Source: Ruminococcus flavefaciens (GTDB lineage: Bacteria > Bacillota > Clostridia > Oscillospirales > Ruminococcaceae). Taken from it: a DNA stretch of 10,613 nt. Location: assembly GCA_002348905.1 (NCBI GenBank), contig DEBW01000005.1, positions 7,271 through 17,883 on the forward strand. The letters are read 5' to 3'. Made by a program: the position numbers and the translations under genes. Below are positions 1 through 7,100 of the stretch, one piece after another. A model generated the notes under the pieces. That model did not search any database. It worked only from the letters and a program-made list of their open reading frames with translations, and was not told the origin of the DNA. The first letter of the stretch is position 1; each line of letters opens with the position of its first letter.

Positions 1-149
1 GCTTCAAGCTTTTCTGCCTCGGCGGCTGCTTTTTCCGCTTCAAGTTTTGCAGCTTCTTCTGCTTTCTTAGTAGCAGCTCTTACAGCGTCTGCACAATTGC
101 AAACCTGTCCGTCTTCGAGTTTTGTTCCGCAGTATTTACAAAATGCCAT
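1..149 (-). CDS. zinc-ribbon, coiled-coil protein (N-terminal part, runs off left edge)
   Basis: Only the first 49 codons lie in the window; the gene continues beyond position 1. The visible protein starts MAFCKYCGTKLEDGQVCNC. Its cysteines (4, 7, 17 and 19) form a short zinc ribbon of the kind found at the N-terminus of many uncharacterised Firmicute membrane or regulatory proteins. From about residue 20 it becomes an Ala/Glu/Lys-rich helix, probably a coiled coil or charged linker. The ATG at 149 is preceded by GGGAGG (164-159) at 9-base spacing, which fixes the start. It lies 28 bases after the alarmone synthetase stop and is probably the third gene of that operon. The function cannot be told from this fragment; the zinc ribbon is seen, its role is unknown. 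Confidence 0.75.
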   Translation of the reverse strand, partial: MAFCKYCGTKLEDGQVCNCADAVRAATKKAEEAAKLEAEKAAAEAEKLE

Positions 150-177
150 TTTTCATATCCTCCCACCCTGGTCTTTC

Positions 178-870
178 TCAGTCAAGACCGTTTATATCCA
201 TATATATTTTCTGCATCTGCATATCTGTCTCAGCGATCTTATCTGCAACTTCTTTAAGCTCCTGAGATATCTCAGGCGTTACAGCCGCAGAAGTCTTATA
301 CCTCAGCTGATGCTCAAGGCTTGCCCAGAAGTCCATAGCAATAGTTCGTATCTGTATCTCGACCGGAGCATACTTTTTCTGTGCTGCAAGGTATACAGGT
401 ACGTTTATTATCATGTGATAGCTTCTGTATCCGCTTGGCTTAGGCTTTTTTATGTAGTCCTTCTGCTTTATAATAACGAAGTCGTCACGGTGCGAGAGCA
501 TTTCTGCAAGTACATATATATCGCTTATGTAGTAGCAGGTAACTCTGATACCGGCTATATCGAGCAGGTTTTTCCTTGCATTTTCAGGCGTGAGAGGTAC
601 GCCCTTCTTTTGCAGCTTATTTACTATTGATTCAGCCGATTTCATACGGCTTTTGATATCGTGTATAGGATTTCGCTGGAATTTTATGCTGAATTCGCTG
701 TCGAGAATGCCGAGATATGTCTTTACAACTTCTATAGCTGATTCATAGAGATGTGCAAGGTCAACAAACTCGCTGAACGTCTGAGCGATACGTTCTTTAG
801 CATCAGGTTCATTATCAACGATAGCCGGCAAATGCTGTATGCCTTCAATGTAGAAATCAAATTCACTCAT
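178..870 (-). CDS. small alarmone synthetase, (p)ppGpp synthetase (RelQ/YjbM type)
   Basis: This 230-residue protein is a single-domain RelA/SpoT synthetase. The family transfers pyrophosphate from ATP to the 3'-OH of GDP or GTP, making the stringent-response alarmones (p)ppGpp in the cytoplasm. Visible motifs, in order, are the basic ATP-binding stretch IKSRMKSAES (72-81), DIAGIRV (104-110) with the metal-binding Asp104, KPSGYRSYH (144-152) for the guanine nucleotide, EIQIRT (171-176) with catalytic Glu171, and FWASLEH (181-187). There is no HD hydrolase domain and no TGS or ACT region, so it should only synthesise. Its length fits the RelQ/YjbM class (about 210-230 residues). The C-terminal helix (about 198-225) corresponds to the tetramerising helix of that class. 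AAAGGA (885-880) precedes the ATG. It sits 26 bases after the TPM lipoprotein gene, apparently in one operon. The family assignment is firm; the physiological trigger is unknown. Confidence 0.93.
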   Translation of the reverse strand: MSEFDFYIEGIQHLPAIVDNEPDAKERIAQTFSEFVDLAHLYESAIEVVKTYLGILDSEFSIKFQRNPIHDIKSRMKSAESIVNKLQKKGVPLTPENARKNLLDIAGIRVTCYYISDIYVLAEMLSHRDDFVIIKQKDYIKKPKPSGYRSYHMIINVPVYLAAQKKYAPVEIQIRTIAMDFWASLEHQLRYKTSAAVTPEISQELKEVADKIAETDMQMQKIYMDINGLD

Positions 871-896
871 ATTACCGTTTCCTTTCCGAATTTTCG

Positions 897-1802
897 TTAT
901 TTTATATCTTTTAACACATTTTCAACTGCCGCTTTGATATCGCCTGCCTTGACGCTTTTTTCAGCAGCAGCAACAGCTTTGTCAAAACCAGCCGCAGATG
1001 CATCTGAGGCGGTCACTGTAACGGTGTTTGTCTTTGTGTCTATCATCATCATATACCCGCTGTCGCCTTTGTAGCGTCTTTCGCAGTAGCTTTTGCATAT
1101 CTCCTCGTTTGTACTGTCAGTACCGTTGGTGGTTATCAGCAGTGAAAGCTGTTTATTGCTCTTTTTAATGGTACTCTCGATGTCTTTCAGTTCATCCTGT
1201 GAGAGCTTGCCTATATTGTCAAAAACGTAAAGCGGACATCTCTCGCCGAGCTGCATTATACGTAGTACAGCGGAGCGGTAGTCGCCGTTGATTATATCCT
1301 TTGTGCTCCAGAAAAAAGCGTTGCTGTCGGCATCTTCGGGTATAAAAGACAGACAGCTTCCGGTGCGGTAGAGGTAGTCATAGTTGGTGTCGTTGTTTAC
1401 CAGCAGCAAAAGACCGCTTCCCCTGCCCTGATAAATTTCGATATAAGCATCCTCAGCCGCCTGATACGGAGTTTTTCCGCCGAGACTATTGCTTGTGACA
1501 ACAGCCGCATTTATAAGGTGCTTTTCGTAAAGCATCTCACAATAGCTGTTAAGCTCCGATATTTCGTCAGCCGTCAGCACTCCGGCATTGTCATAGACGT
1601 AACTGCCCTCAGCCGTTTCAAGAGCTGATGTATCAGGAAGTGCTTCCGTTGCCGGTTCTTCTGATACAGATGAAGCTTTTTCAGAAGCAGGCGCAGAAAA
1701 GTTTTCGTCATTGTTTTCAGAAACTCCTCCGACTGCCGAAGAACAGCCGCACATCATTGTAAAAACAACAGCAGTCAAAACTGCTACAAAAATTTTTCTC
1801 AA
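897..1802 (-). CDS. lipoprotein with two tandem TPM-like domains
   Basis: This is a predicted secreted lipoprotein of 301 residues if read from the TTG at 1802. That start gives MRKIFVAVLTAVVFTMMCGC: a basic n-region, a hydrophobic core and a lipobox-like MCGC with the lipidated cysteine at residue 20. It also puts the AGGA of TTAGGA 9 bases upstream. The longer in-frame choices, ATG 1811 and GTG 1820, have no well-spaced Shine-Dalgarno. After a Ser/Glu/Ala-rich linker (about 21-65) comes a TPM domain (DUF477/TPM phosphatase family) beginning YVYDNAGVLTADE (about 68-80), with GRGSGLLLLV at about 126-135. A second, diverged copy begins YVFDNIGKLSQDE (about 192-204), with KGDSGYMMMID at about 245-255. 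TPM domains occur in envelope proteins; some have been reported as phosphatases and the plant relative assists photosystem II repair. Activity here is not predictable. It is the first gene of the operon with the alarmone synthetase. Confidence 0.78.
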   Translation of the reverse strand: MRKIFVAVLTAVVFTMMCGCSSAVGGVSENNDENFSAPASEKASSVSEEPATEALPDTSALETAEGSYVYDNAGVLTADEISELNSYCEMLYEKHLINAAVVTSNSLGGKTPYQAAEDAYIEIYQGRGSGLLLLVNNDTNYDYLYRTGSCLSFIPEDADSNAFFWSTKDIINGDYRSAVLRIMQLGERCPLYVFDNIGKLSQDELKDIESTIKKSNKQLSLLITTNGTDSTNEEICKSYCERRYKGDSGYMMMIDTKTNTVTVTASDASAAGFDKAVAAAEKSVKAGDIKAAVENVLKDIK

Positions 1803-1820
1803 GAAAATCATTCCTAACAC

Positions 1821-1849
1821 TTGTAATACTTATTATATTTTAGTATAAT
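1821..1849 (+). promoter_or_regulatory. sigma-A-type promoter for the DNA glycosylase gene
   Basis: TTGTAA (1821-1826), a 17-base spacer and a consensus TATAAT (1844-1849) are seen, predicting a start near 1856 and a 5' leader of about 50 bases. The elements interleave with those of the minus-strand promoter, so both polymerases cannot occupy the site at once. Confidence 0.6.
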
Positions 1850-1865
1850 TTAATAGAAAAATCAA
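1837..1865 (-). promoter_or_regulatory. sigma-A-type promoter for the TPM/alarmone synthetase operon
   Basis: On the minus strand, TTGATT (1865-1860) is followed after 17 bases by TAAAAT (1842-1837). This predicts transcription starting near 1830, about 28 bases before the TTG start at 1802. A second -10-like TATAAT (1837-1832) lies next to it but has poor spacing to a -35. The site overlaps the divergent promoter for the glycosylase gene. Confidence 0.5.
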
Positions 1866-1908
1866 GTACATATGCGAATTTTACAAAATATTTTCAGGAG
1901 ATGCACAC

Positions 1909-2724
1909 ATGGACTACACCGTAAAAAACAACGATATTATCGTACATGAGCCTGACCTCGACCTTGACGAGACTCTCGACTGCGGACAGGCTTTCCGCTG
2001 GAAAAAGATAGAAAGAGGCTATGAATGTACGTATACAGGCAGTTTTGTCAACGACAGGCTTACAGTTTCACAGACAAAGAAGGGAGAATTTATCTTCCAC
2101 GATACCACTGAGAGCGACTTTCTCAGCAAGTGGCTGGATTATTTCGACTTCAATACCGATTATTCCGAGCTGAAACGCTGTTTCTCAGAGGACGAAACTC
2201 TTGCAAAAGCCTGCGGATTTGCCGGAGGTATAAGACTTCTGCGGCAGGATAGTTGGGAATGTCTGATATCTTTTATAATCTCTCAAAACAATAATATCCC
2301 ACGTATCAAAGGCATTATCGACAGGCTTTGCGGCAATTACGGCGGAGATTTCCCCGAACCGGAACAGCTTGCCAAGGAAAATGCTGACAGTCTTGCCTAC
2401 CTCAGAAGCGGTTTCAGAGCAAAGTACCTCTGTGATGCCGCTTATAAAGTAAACTCCGGCGATATCGACCTCTCAGCAATAGCGTCAGCTCCTATCGACG
2501 AGGCGAGGACAGCACTGAAAACCATAAAAGGCGTAGGTCCAAAGGTTGCGGAATGTGTGCTCCTTTTCGGTATGCACCGTGTCGAAGCCTTTCCGGTAGA
2601 CGTATGGATAAAGCGTGTACTTGCAGAGTATTACCCGAATGGATTTCCGGATTTTGCCAAGGATAACGCCGGTATCGCCCAGCAATACCTCTTTCATTAT
2701 ATCAGAAACCTCGAAAAGGAATAA
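1909..2724 (+). CDS. ogg: 8-oxoguanine DNA glycosylase / AP lyase (Ogg family)
   Basis: This 271-residue protein belongs to the HhH-GPD superfamily, Ogg1 type. The family removes 8-oxoguanine opposite cytosine and nicks the resulting abasic site by beta-elimination, starting base-excision repair. The N-terminal OGG_N region carries CGQAFRWK (25-32); the glycine of this motif in human OGG1 reads the 8-oxoG N7-H. NNNIPRI (127-133) matches the OGG1 NNNIARI segment that contacts the estranged cytosine. The helix-hairpin-helix IKGVGPKVAEC (206-216) supplies catalytic Lys212, and PVDVW (229-233) supplies catalytic Asp231. No C-terminal four-cysteine Fe-S cluster is present, which separates it from MutY and Nth. 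AGGAG (1896-1900) lies 8 bases before the ATG. The length is normal for bacterial clostridial-type Ogg proteins. It may be co-transcribed with the small membrane protein 55 bases downstream. Confidence 0.88.
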   Translation: MDYTVKNNDIIVHEPDLDLDETLDCGQAFRWKKIERGYECTYTGSFVNDRLTVSQTKKGEFIFHDTTESDFLSKWLDYFDFNTDYSELKRCFSEDETLAKACGFAGGIRLLRQDSWECLISFIISQNNNIPRIKGIIDRLCGNYGGDFPEPEQLAKENADSLAYLRSGFRAKYLCDAAYKVNSGDIDLSAIASAPIDEARTALKTIKGVGPKVAECVLLFGMHRVEAFPVDVWIKRVLAEYYPNGFPDFAKDNAGIAQQYLFHYIRNLEKE

Positions 2725-2779
2725 ACTGTAAATTTCTGTTAATACTCTCTATAGAAATTCATTATCTATGGAGGATATT

Positions 2780-3034
2780 ATGTTAAAAGGTGTAAACAAA
2801 CAGATAATCGAAGTCAACAACCCGAACAGCATCTACTTTGAACGTGCTGTATTCTACCTGCGTCCCGGAGTAAAAAAGCTTCCGGCAGAAGTCTCACGCC
2901 GTGAGATAGAGCGCTGTATCAGCATTACACAGTCGCCGTATGACAGGAAAAAGCGTCTGTTCCAAAAGCTGCGGATATTGACTTATATTGCTGTGCTCGC
3001 AGTTATCATAGCCCTGCTTGTCATTATATTATGA
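2780..3034 (+). CDS. small tail-anchored membrane protein, function unknown
   Basis: I do not recognise this 84-residue protein. It has a soluble, basic N-terminal part (about residues 1-60) and one hydrophobic helix at the very C-terminus (about 63-84, ending IAVLAVIIALLVIIL) with no residues after it, so it should be tail-anchored with the N-terminus in the cytoplasm. The ATG at 2780 is chosen because GGAGG (2770-2774) lies 5 bases upstream; the in-frame ATG at 2768 overlaps that Shine-Dalgarno and has none of its own. The sequence FERAVFYLRPGVKKLP (about 20-35) looks like a short conserved domain. It lies 55 bases after the glycosylase gene with no clear promoter between, so co-transcription is likely. 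Confidence 0.7.
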   Translation: MLKGVNKQIIEVNNPNSIYFERAVFYLRPGVKKLPAEVSRREIERCISITQSPYDRKKRLFQKLRILTYIAVLAVIIALLVIIL

Positions 3035-3035
3035 T

Positions 3036-3056
3036 AATATGCAGAGCAATATTTTT
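3036..3056 (+). terminator. possible weak Rho-independent terminator
   Basis: AATATGC (3036-3042) and GCAATATT (3046-3053) can pair with one bulged T around a 3-base AGA loop, followed by a run of five T (3052-3056). It begins just after the stop of the small membrane protein. The stem is short and AT-rich, so termination would be weak. Confidence 0.35.
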
Positions 3057-3066
3057 ACAAAAACTA

Positions 3067-3096
3067 TGGACAAGGGTGCTGTTTTTGTGGTATAAT
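3067..3096 (+). promoter_or_regulatory. extended -10 promoter for the AraC-family gene
   Basis: TGGACA (3067-3072) is followed after 18 bases by a consensus TATAAT (3091-3096) preceded by TG at 3088-3089, an extended -10 element. The predicted start is near 3103. The leader ends in GAGGAGG (3115-3121), 6 bases before the ATG at 3128. Confidence 0.65.
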
Positions 3097-3127
3097 ATGT
3101 TTACAAATACATTAGAGGAGGTGTCCT

Positions 3128-3991
3128 ATGGAGCACCACGAGAACCTTACTTTCAGAAGCAAGCTCTCAAAACGCATAATCAATACTCCAAGTCCGGCGG
3201 CTAAAAATACTTTTTTCTATATACAGGAAACAGGTGTCCTTATGCCGGAGGACGCACCTGCTTCACAGCGCCGTGACCTTGAATCTTTCCTTATAGTGGC
3301 TGTTATGGCTGGTTCGGGCGAGCTGAATATCGACGGTCATCCGTTCAAGCTTACAAAAGGCGACTGCTTCTTCATCGACTGCCGGTCTGTACACTATTAT
3401 AAAAGCTCAAAGGATGATCCGTGGGAGCTTATGTGGATACACTTCAACGGCTCAACGTCTGAACAGTACTACGAATACTTCCTCGGACAGTCTGAAAATG
3501 TTTTCAGACCTGCTTTCTTTGATAAGGTCGTATCTGCCATATCTGAGATAATCGACATAAATTCCGCAAAAAAGCCGGATGCTGAGATACTCACATCAAA
3601 GCTTATTGTTGATATACTCACTCTCGCTCTCAGCGTAAACAACACCGAAGGACAGTACGACACCGCTCTGAAACAAAAACTCGCCGCCGTAAACAGCTAC
3701 ATCGAAGACCATTTCAGCGAAGACCTGTCCCTTGAAAGGATATCTTCCGAGTTTTACATAAGTAAATTCTACCTCACACGAGAATACAAAAAAATCTACG
3801 GCAAGACCATTTTTCAGCATATCATAAACTGTAGGATAAACTACGGCAAACAGCTTCTGCGGTTTTCGGACAAATCCGTGGAGGAAATAGCTCACCTCTG
3901 CGGCTTCAACGACCAAAGCTATTTCGCAAGACAATTTAAAAAATCCGAAAATCTCACCTGCTTCTCCTACCGAAAAATGTGGAGAGACTAA
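3128..3991 (+). CDS. AraC-family transcriptional regulator
   Basis: This 287-residue protein is a cytoplasmic DNA-binding regulator. The N-terminal half (about 50-110) is a cupin-like AraC ligand-binding domain, with GSGELNIDG (62-70), the KGDCFFID turn (77-84) and a WIHFNG strand end (103-108). The C-terminal 100 residues (about 184-287) form the paired helix-turn-helix DNA-binding domain. The first HTH is around LSLERISSEFYISKFYLTRE (200-219) and the second around SVEEIAHLCGFNDQSYFARQ (250-269), which is the classic AraC signature. Such proteins with a cupin domain usually sense a sugar or other small metabolite and activate nearby carbohydrate genes. No transport or catabolic gene is adjacent here, so the target is unknown. 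The gene has its own promoter and a very strong GAGGAGG Shine-Dalgarno. It converges on the methyltransferase gene. Confidence 0.93.
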   Translation: MEHHENLTFRSKLSKRIINTPSPAAKNTFFYIQETGVLMPEDAPASQRRDLESFLIVAVMAGSGELNIDGHPFKLTKGDCFFIDCRSVHYYKSSKDDPWELMWIHFNGSTSEQYYEYFLGQSENVFRPAFFDKVVSAISEIIDINSAKKPDAEILTSKLIVDILTLALSVNNTEGQYDTALKQKLAAVNSYIEDHFSEDLSLERISSEFYISKFYLTREYKKIYGKTIFQHIINCRINYGKQLLRFSDKSVEEIAHLCGFNDQSYFARQFKKSENLTCFSYRKMWRD

Positions 3992-4015
3992 AAAAGCTGC
4001 CCTAAAGTGCGGCGC

Positions 4016-4048
4016 TAATATAGCAGTATAATCCAAACTACTATATTA
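4016..4048. repeat. imperfect 12-bp inverted repeat between convergent genes
   Basis: TAATATAGCAGT (4016-4027) and ACTACTATATTA (4037-4048) are inverted copies with one mismatch, separated by 9 bases. No T-run follows on either strand, so it is not a standard terminator. It could be an RNA stem at the end of the AraC transcript or a protein-binding site. Confidence 0.5.
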
Positions 4049-4075
4049 AGAACAAAACAGCGAGCTATGAAAATG

Positions 4076-4116
4076 AAAGACAGATACTTCCACAAGAGAA
4101 GCATCTGTCTTTTTTT
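4076..4116. terminator. bidirectional Rho-independent terminator
   Basis: The arms AAAGACAGATACTTC (4076-4090) and GAAGCATCTGTCTTT (4098-4112) pair over 15 positions with one A-C mismatch, around a 7-base loop. On the plus strand the stem runs into seven T (4110-4116), which would stop AraC transcripts. On the minus strand the stem is followed by the T-rich TTTCATTTTC, so it can also end the methyltransferase operon, whose stop lies at 4124-4126. Confidence 0.85.
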
Positions 4117-4123
4117 CGTCATA

Positions 4124-7100
4124 TCAGAACTCCACAACCTGATCAATCTCCGCCATAAGCTCCTCGGTGAGCCTGAGAGCTGCGATGATCTTCTTGTAAT
4201 GCTCTATGTCCTCAGAGGAGAGCGCAGTCTTCTTGCGGTCTTTGAGCCACTTCTGCAACGGCTGGTATCCGCCGATATACTGCTCCCACTGCGCCTGCGG
4301 GACGTTATCGAAATATTGCGTCTTGCTGATATACACCCTGCCGTTCTTGTATTCGGGCTTGACGACCTCGTTAGTGCCGTCACCGACAAAGCTGTAAGTT
4401 GCGGTATCAAACTCAGTATGCATCAGGTGGCATTCTCTCAGCTTGCTGCCAATCTCAACAAGTTTCCAGAAAGTTTCCTGGTCTGTTGGGTACGGCACAC
4501 GGGGAAAGTCAACTTTCAGAAAATCATTGTATGCAAGCCTATATTTGTTAGAATAGAGTACAGCATAAATATAGTCAATAAGGTTTTCGCCTGTAAAATG
4601 ATTCTCTTGTATGGAATATGCTAACTTCAAGCCGAGGGAATGTTCTATTTCGGAGATGATTCCACTATTAAAGTTGTATTCTTTTTTATTTTCTCCCAAT
4701 TCAGATGAATAGAGATATAGTGGAAACAGATATGTTCCTCCTCTATTGCTGTATAGAGTTCGTTCATCAATTATATTTTCACTGATAAAAACATGATTAT
4801 ATAATATGGATTGAAAAAACTGTCGCATCAAGCAAAGACCAATGTTACCTTTTATCATATGTTCCATAGTATCTCTACGAGGATATGCAACAATACCTTT
4901 AGTGCATCCACTATAATAAATGTATTTTAAATCAAATGGACGATAGGTATATCGGACAATTTTATAATTATCATTCAACACATCTGCCTTTGCGGTTTTA
5001 TATGTCCAATCTCTTGAATCATCTCTTTCGTAAGTCTGCTTTAATTGCTCAACACTCCATTCCTTAAATCTACTTATATTAAGCAATAATTCATTCCTAT
5101 CTGTGCTTACGGCTAAAGCATCGAATTTGGTTTGAGTACCCGAATTAAATAGTATAAATAATTCGGACAAACTGAAACCATTATTATAAACAGAACGATT
5201 CTTAACATTAACAGGTACGAACATACACTTATCATCATCAAGCGAAAGTGCAGACCAATGTATTTCATCAATTATGTTCTGATTAAGCCAATTAAACTTA
5301 TAATCACGAGTTCCCATTAAGTCGAAATGATAAGCGCCCTTTTCTTTAACGGCTTTATTACGAACACCAATAAAGATGCTTACACCCTGTGTAATCGGAA
5401 AAACGTTCTCGTCTTTACTACCATCAGGGCATTTTTCATGAGCCATAATATTGCCATGTAGATTAATGATATAAATTTTATCAAATGTATTTGCAAGACT
5501 TCTTCTTATCTGTCTATGAGTGATGCCATCTATAAATGAATTATTTGTAATAAAACCAACAACGCCTTTGTCTGCACCCTCAACAATGGTTTGTGCAAGC
5601 CTAAGAAATTTAATGTAATCATCATCAAGATTTAGTTTGCGTTCGGATAGACCACGTTTATATTCCTGAATCAAATCCGATATCCATGGATTTTTATTAT
5701 TTGAGCTAACATTGTATGGAGGATTACCGATAATTACGTTAATACCATTGTTTTTCTTTGCTTGATTGGCTTCAATAGATTCAAACGCAAGCGGGTCGTT
5801 GTCAAACAGTGTCATCTGGAAATCGTCTTTGCCTGCTTCTTCAAGCGAATTTGTAAGGAACACATTCAGACGCTGGTCACCGCTGAAATCATATCCTGTA
5901 TCTTTCAGTACCATAGCGAGCTTCATGTGTGCTACAGCATACGGCGCCATCATCAGTTCAAAACCGTTCAGACGGGGTAACAGATGCTTCGGAACATACT
6001 CGTTCCATGCTTTCCTAATCTGCTCCGCACTTTCACCCTTGTGCTTGGCTTGGAAATTATCGTAGATTTGCAGAATGGTCTGACGCAGGAACGTTCCCGT
6101 GCCTGTTGCGGGATCGAGTATTTGGACAGCAGGAACTTCACAGCGCTCACGACGTTTCTTACCCTCGACCTCTATCATAATATCTTTCGTTTGTTCCGAT
6201 GCAAGACCGTCCTCAAGCCCCAAATCGTTTTTCAGAATACTGTCAACCGCCTTGACAATGAAATTAACAACAGGCTGAGGAGTATAAAAAACACCTCTAT
6301 CCACCTTCTGTCCTTTGTCATATGCGGTCAGAAATTCCTCATAGAAATGGATAACAGGGTCTTCACGACCGCCGCCTGTCTGACGGTTGAAATCCTGCAA
6401 TATAAGGTCCGTGTTCGTGTGCGTGAGTATCTCCACGACATTCGCAACTTCAAGCTCATCAAAGGTCAGGAGACGCTCAGAGCTTTCGCCCAGACATTCC
6501 TCCATGAGCCTTTTCAGAAACGGATTTGTGTTCGGAATACAGGCGATCGCTTCTTTCACATTGAAGCTATCCTGCGTCTTATCCATGCACCTTGCCGAGA
6601 ACAAGCCGTAAACAACGGTTTGAGCGTACATATCCGCAAACTGCTGCTTGGTCATATCGTGGATAAGATTGTCCTTGAAATCCTTGAACAGCTTATGCAC
6701 ATAACCGTCATGCGTTTCGACAGCATAAATGTCAAGTATACGGTCACGGATAGCCTGAGCCTCAGCCGCCAGCTTGACCGTAAGCGAAGCAGAGTCCCTG
6801 ATAACCTGATGATATGCCGTTACAAATGCCGCCGACCACTGATCGTACCATGCCTGTGTGTCAGTAACATCTTTCACCCATGACAGATGCCCGATGCGCT
6901 CCTCAAAAGTGCGTATCTGCGTAAAATCCTCAACAGCAGGCGCACAGGAGATCATTTTTATCTGCGGAAGTCCTGCATCCTTATCCTCAAAATGTGCGAT
7001 ACCGATGGTTCGATTATTATCCGTCCCCCAAAAGCAGAGGAACAGAAGGTCTTTCTGCGACCAAACAGCGTGTTCAGCGGCATTTCTTCTCTTGGGGATA

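Noticed and set aside
97..630. Plus-strand open frame of 177 codons
   Set aside because: It is antisense to the zinc-ribbon and alarmone synthetase genes, both of which have clear motifs and ribosome sites.
2731..2759. AATTTCT/AGAAATT inverted repeat after the glycosylase gene as a terminator
   Set aside because: The stem is only 7 bp and AT-rich, with a 15-base loop and no T-run, so it would not stop transcription.
4076..4112. CRISPR-like repeat
   Set aside because: The repeated arms are a single hairpin with a T-tract, not a spaced array.
4067..4624. Plus-strand open frame of 185 codons
   Set aside because: It starts beside the terminator hairpin, then runs antisense through the methyltransferase C-terminus; the protein has no recognisable features.
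5984..6883. Plus-strand open frame of 299 codons opposite the methyltransferase gene
   Set aside because: It lies wholly antisense to a well-supported coding region, has no domain I recognise and is best explained as a shadow of the methyltransferase codon pattern.
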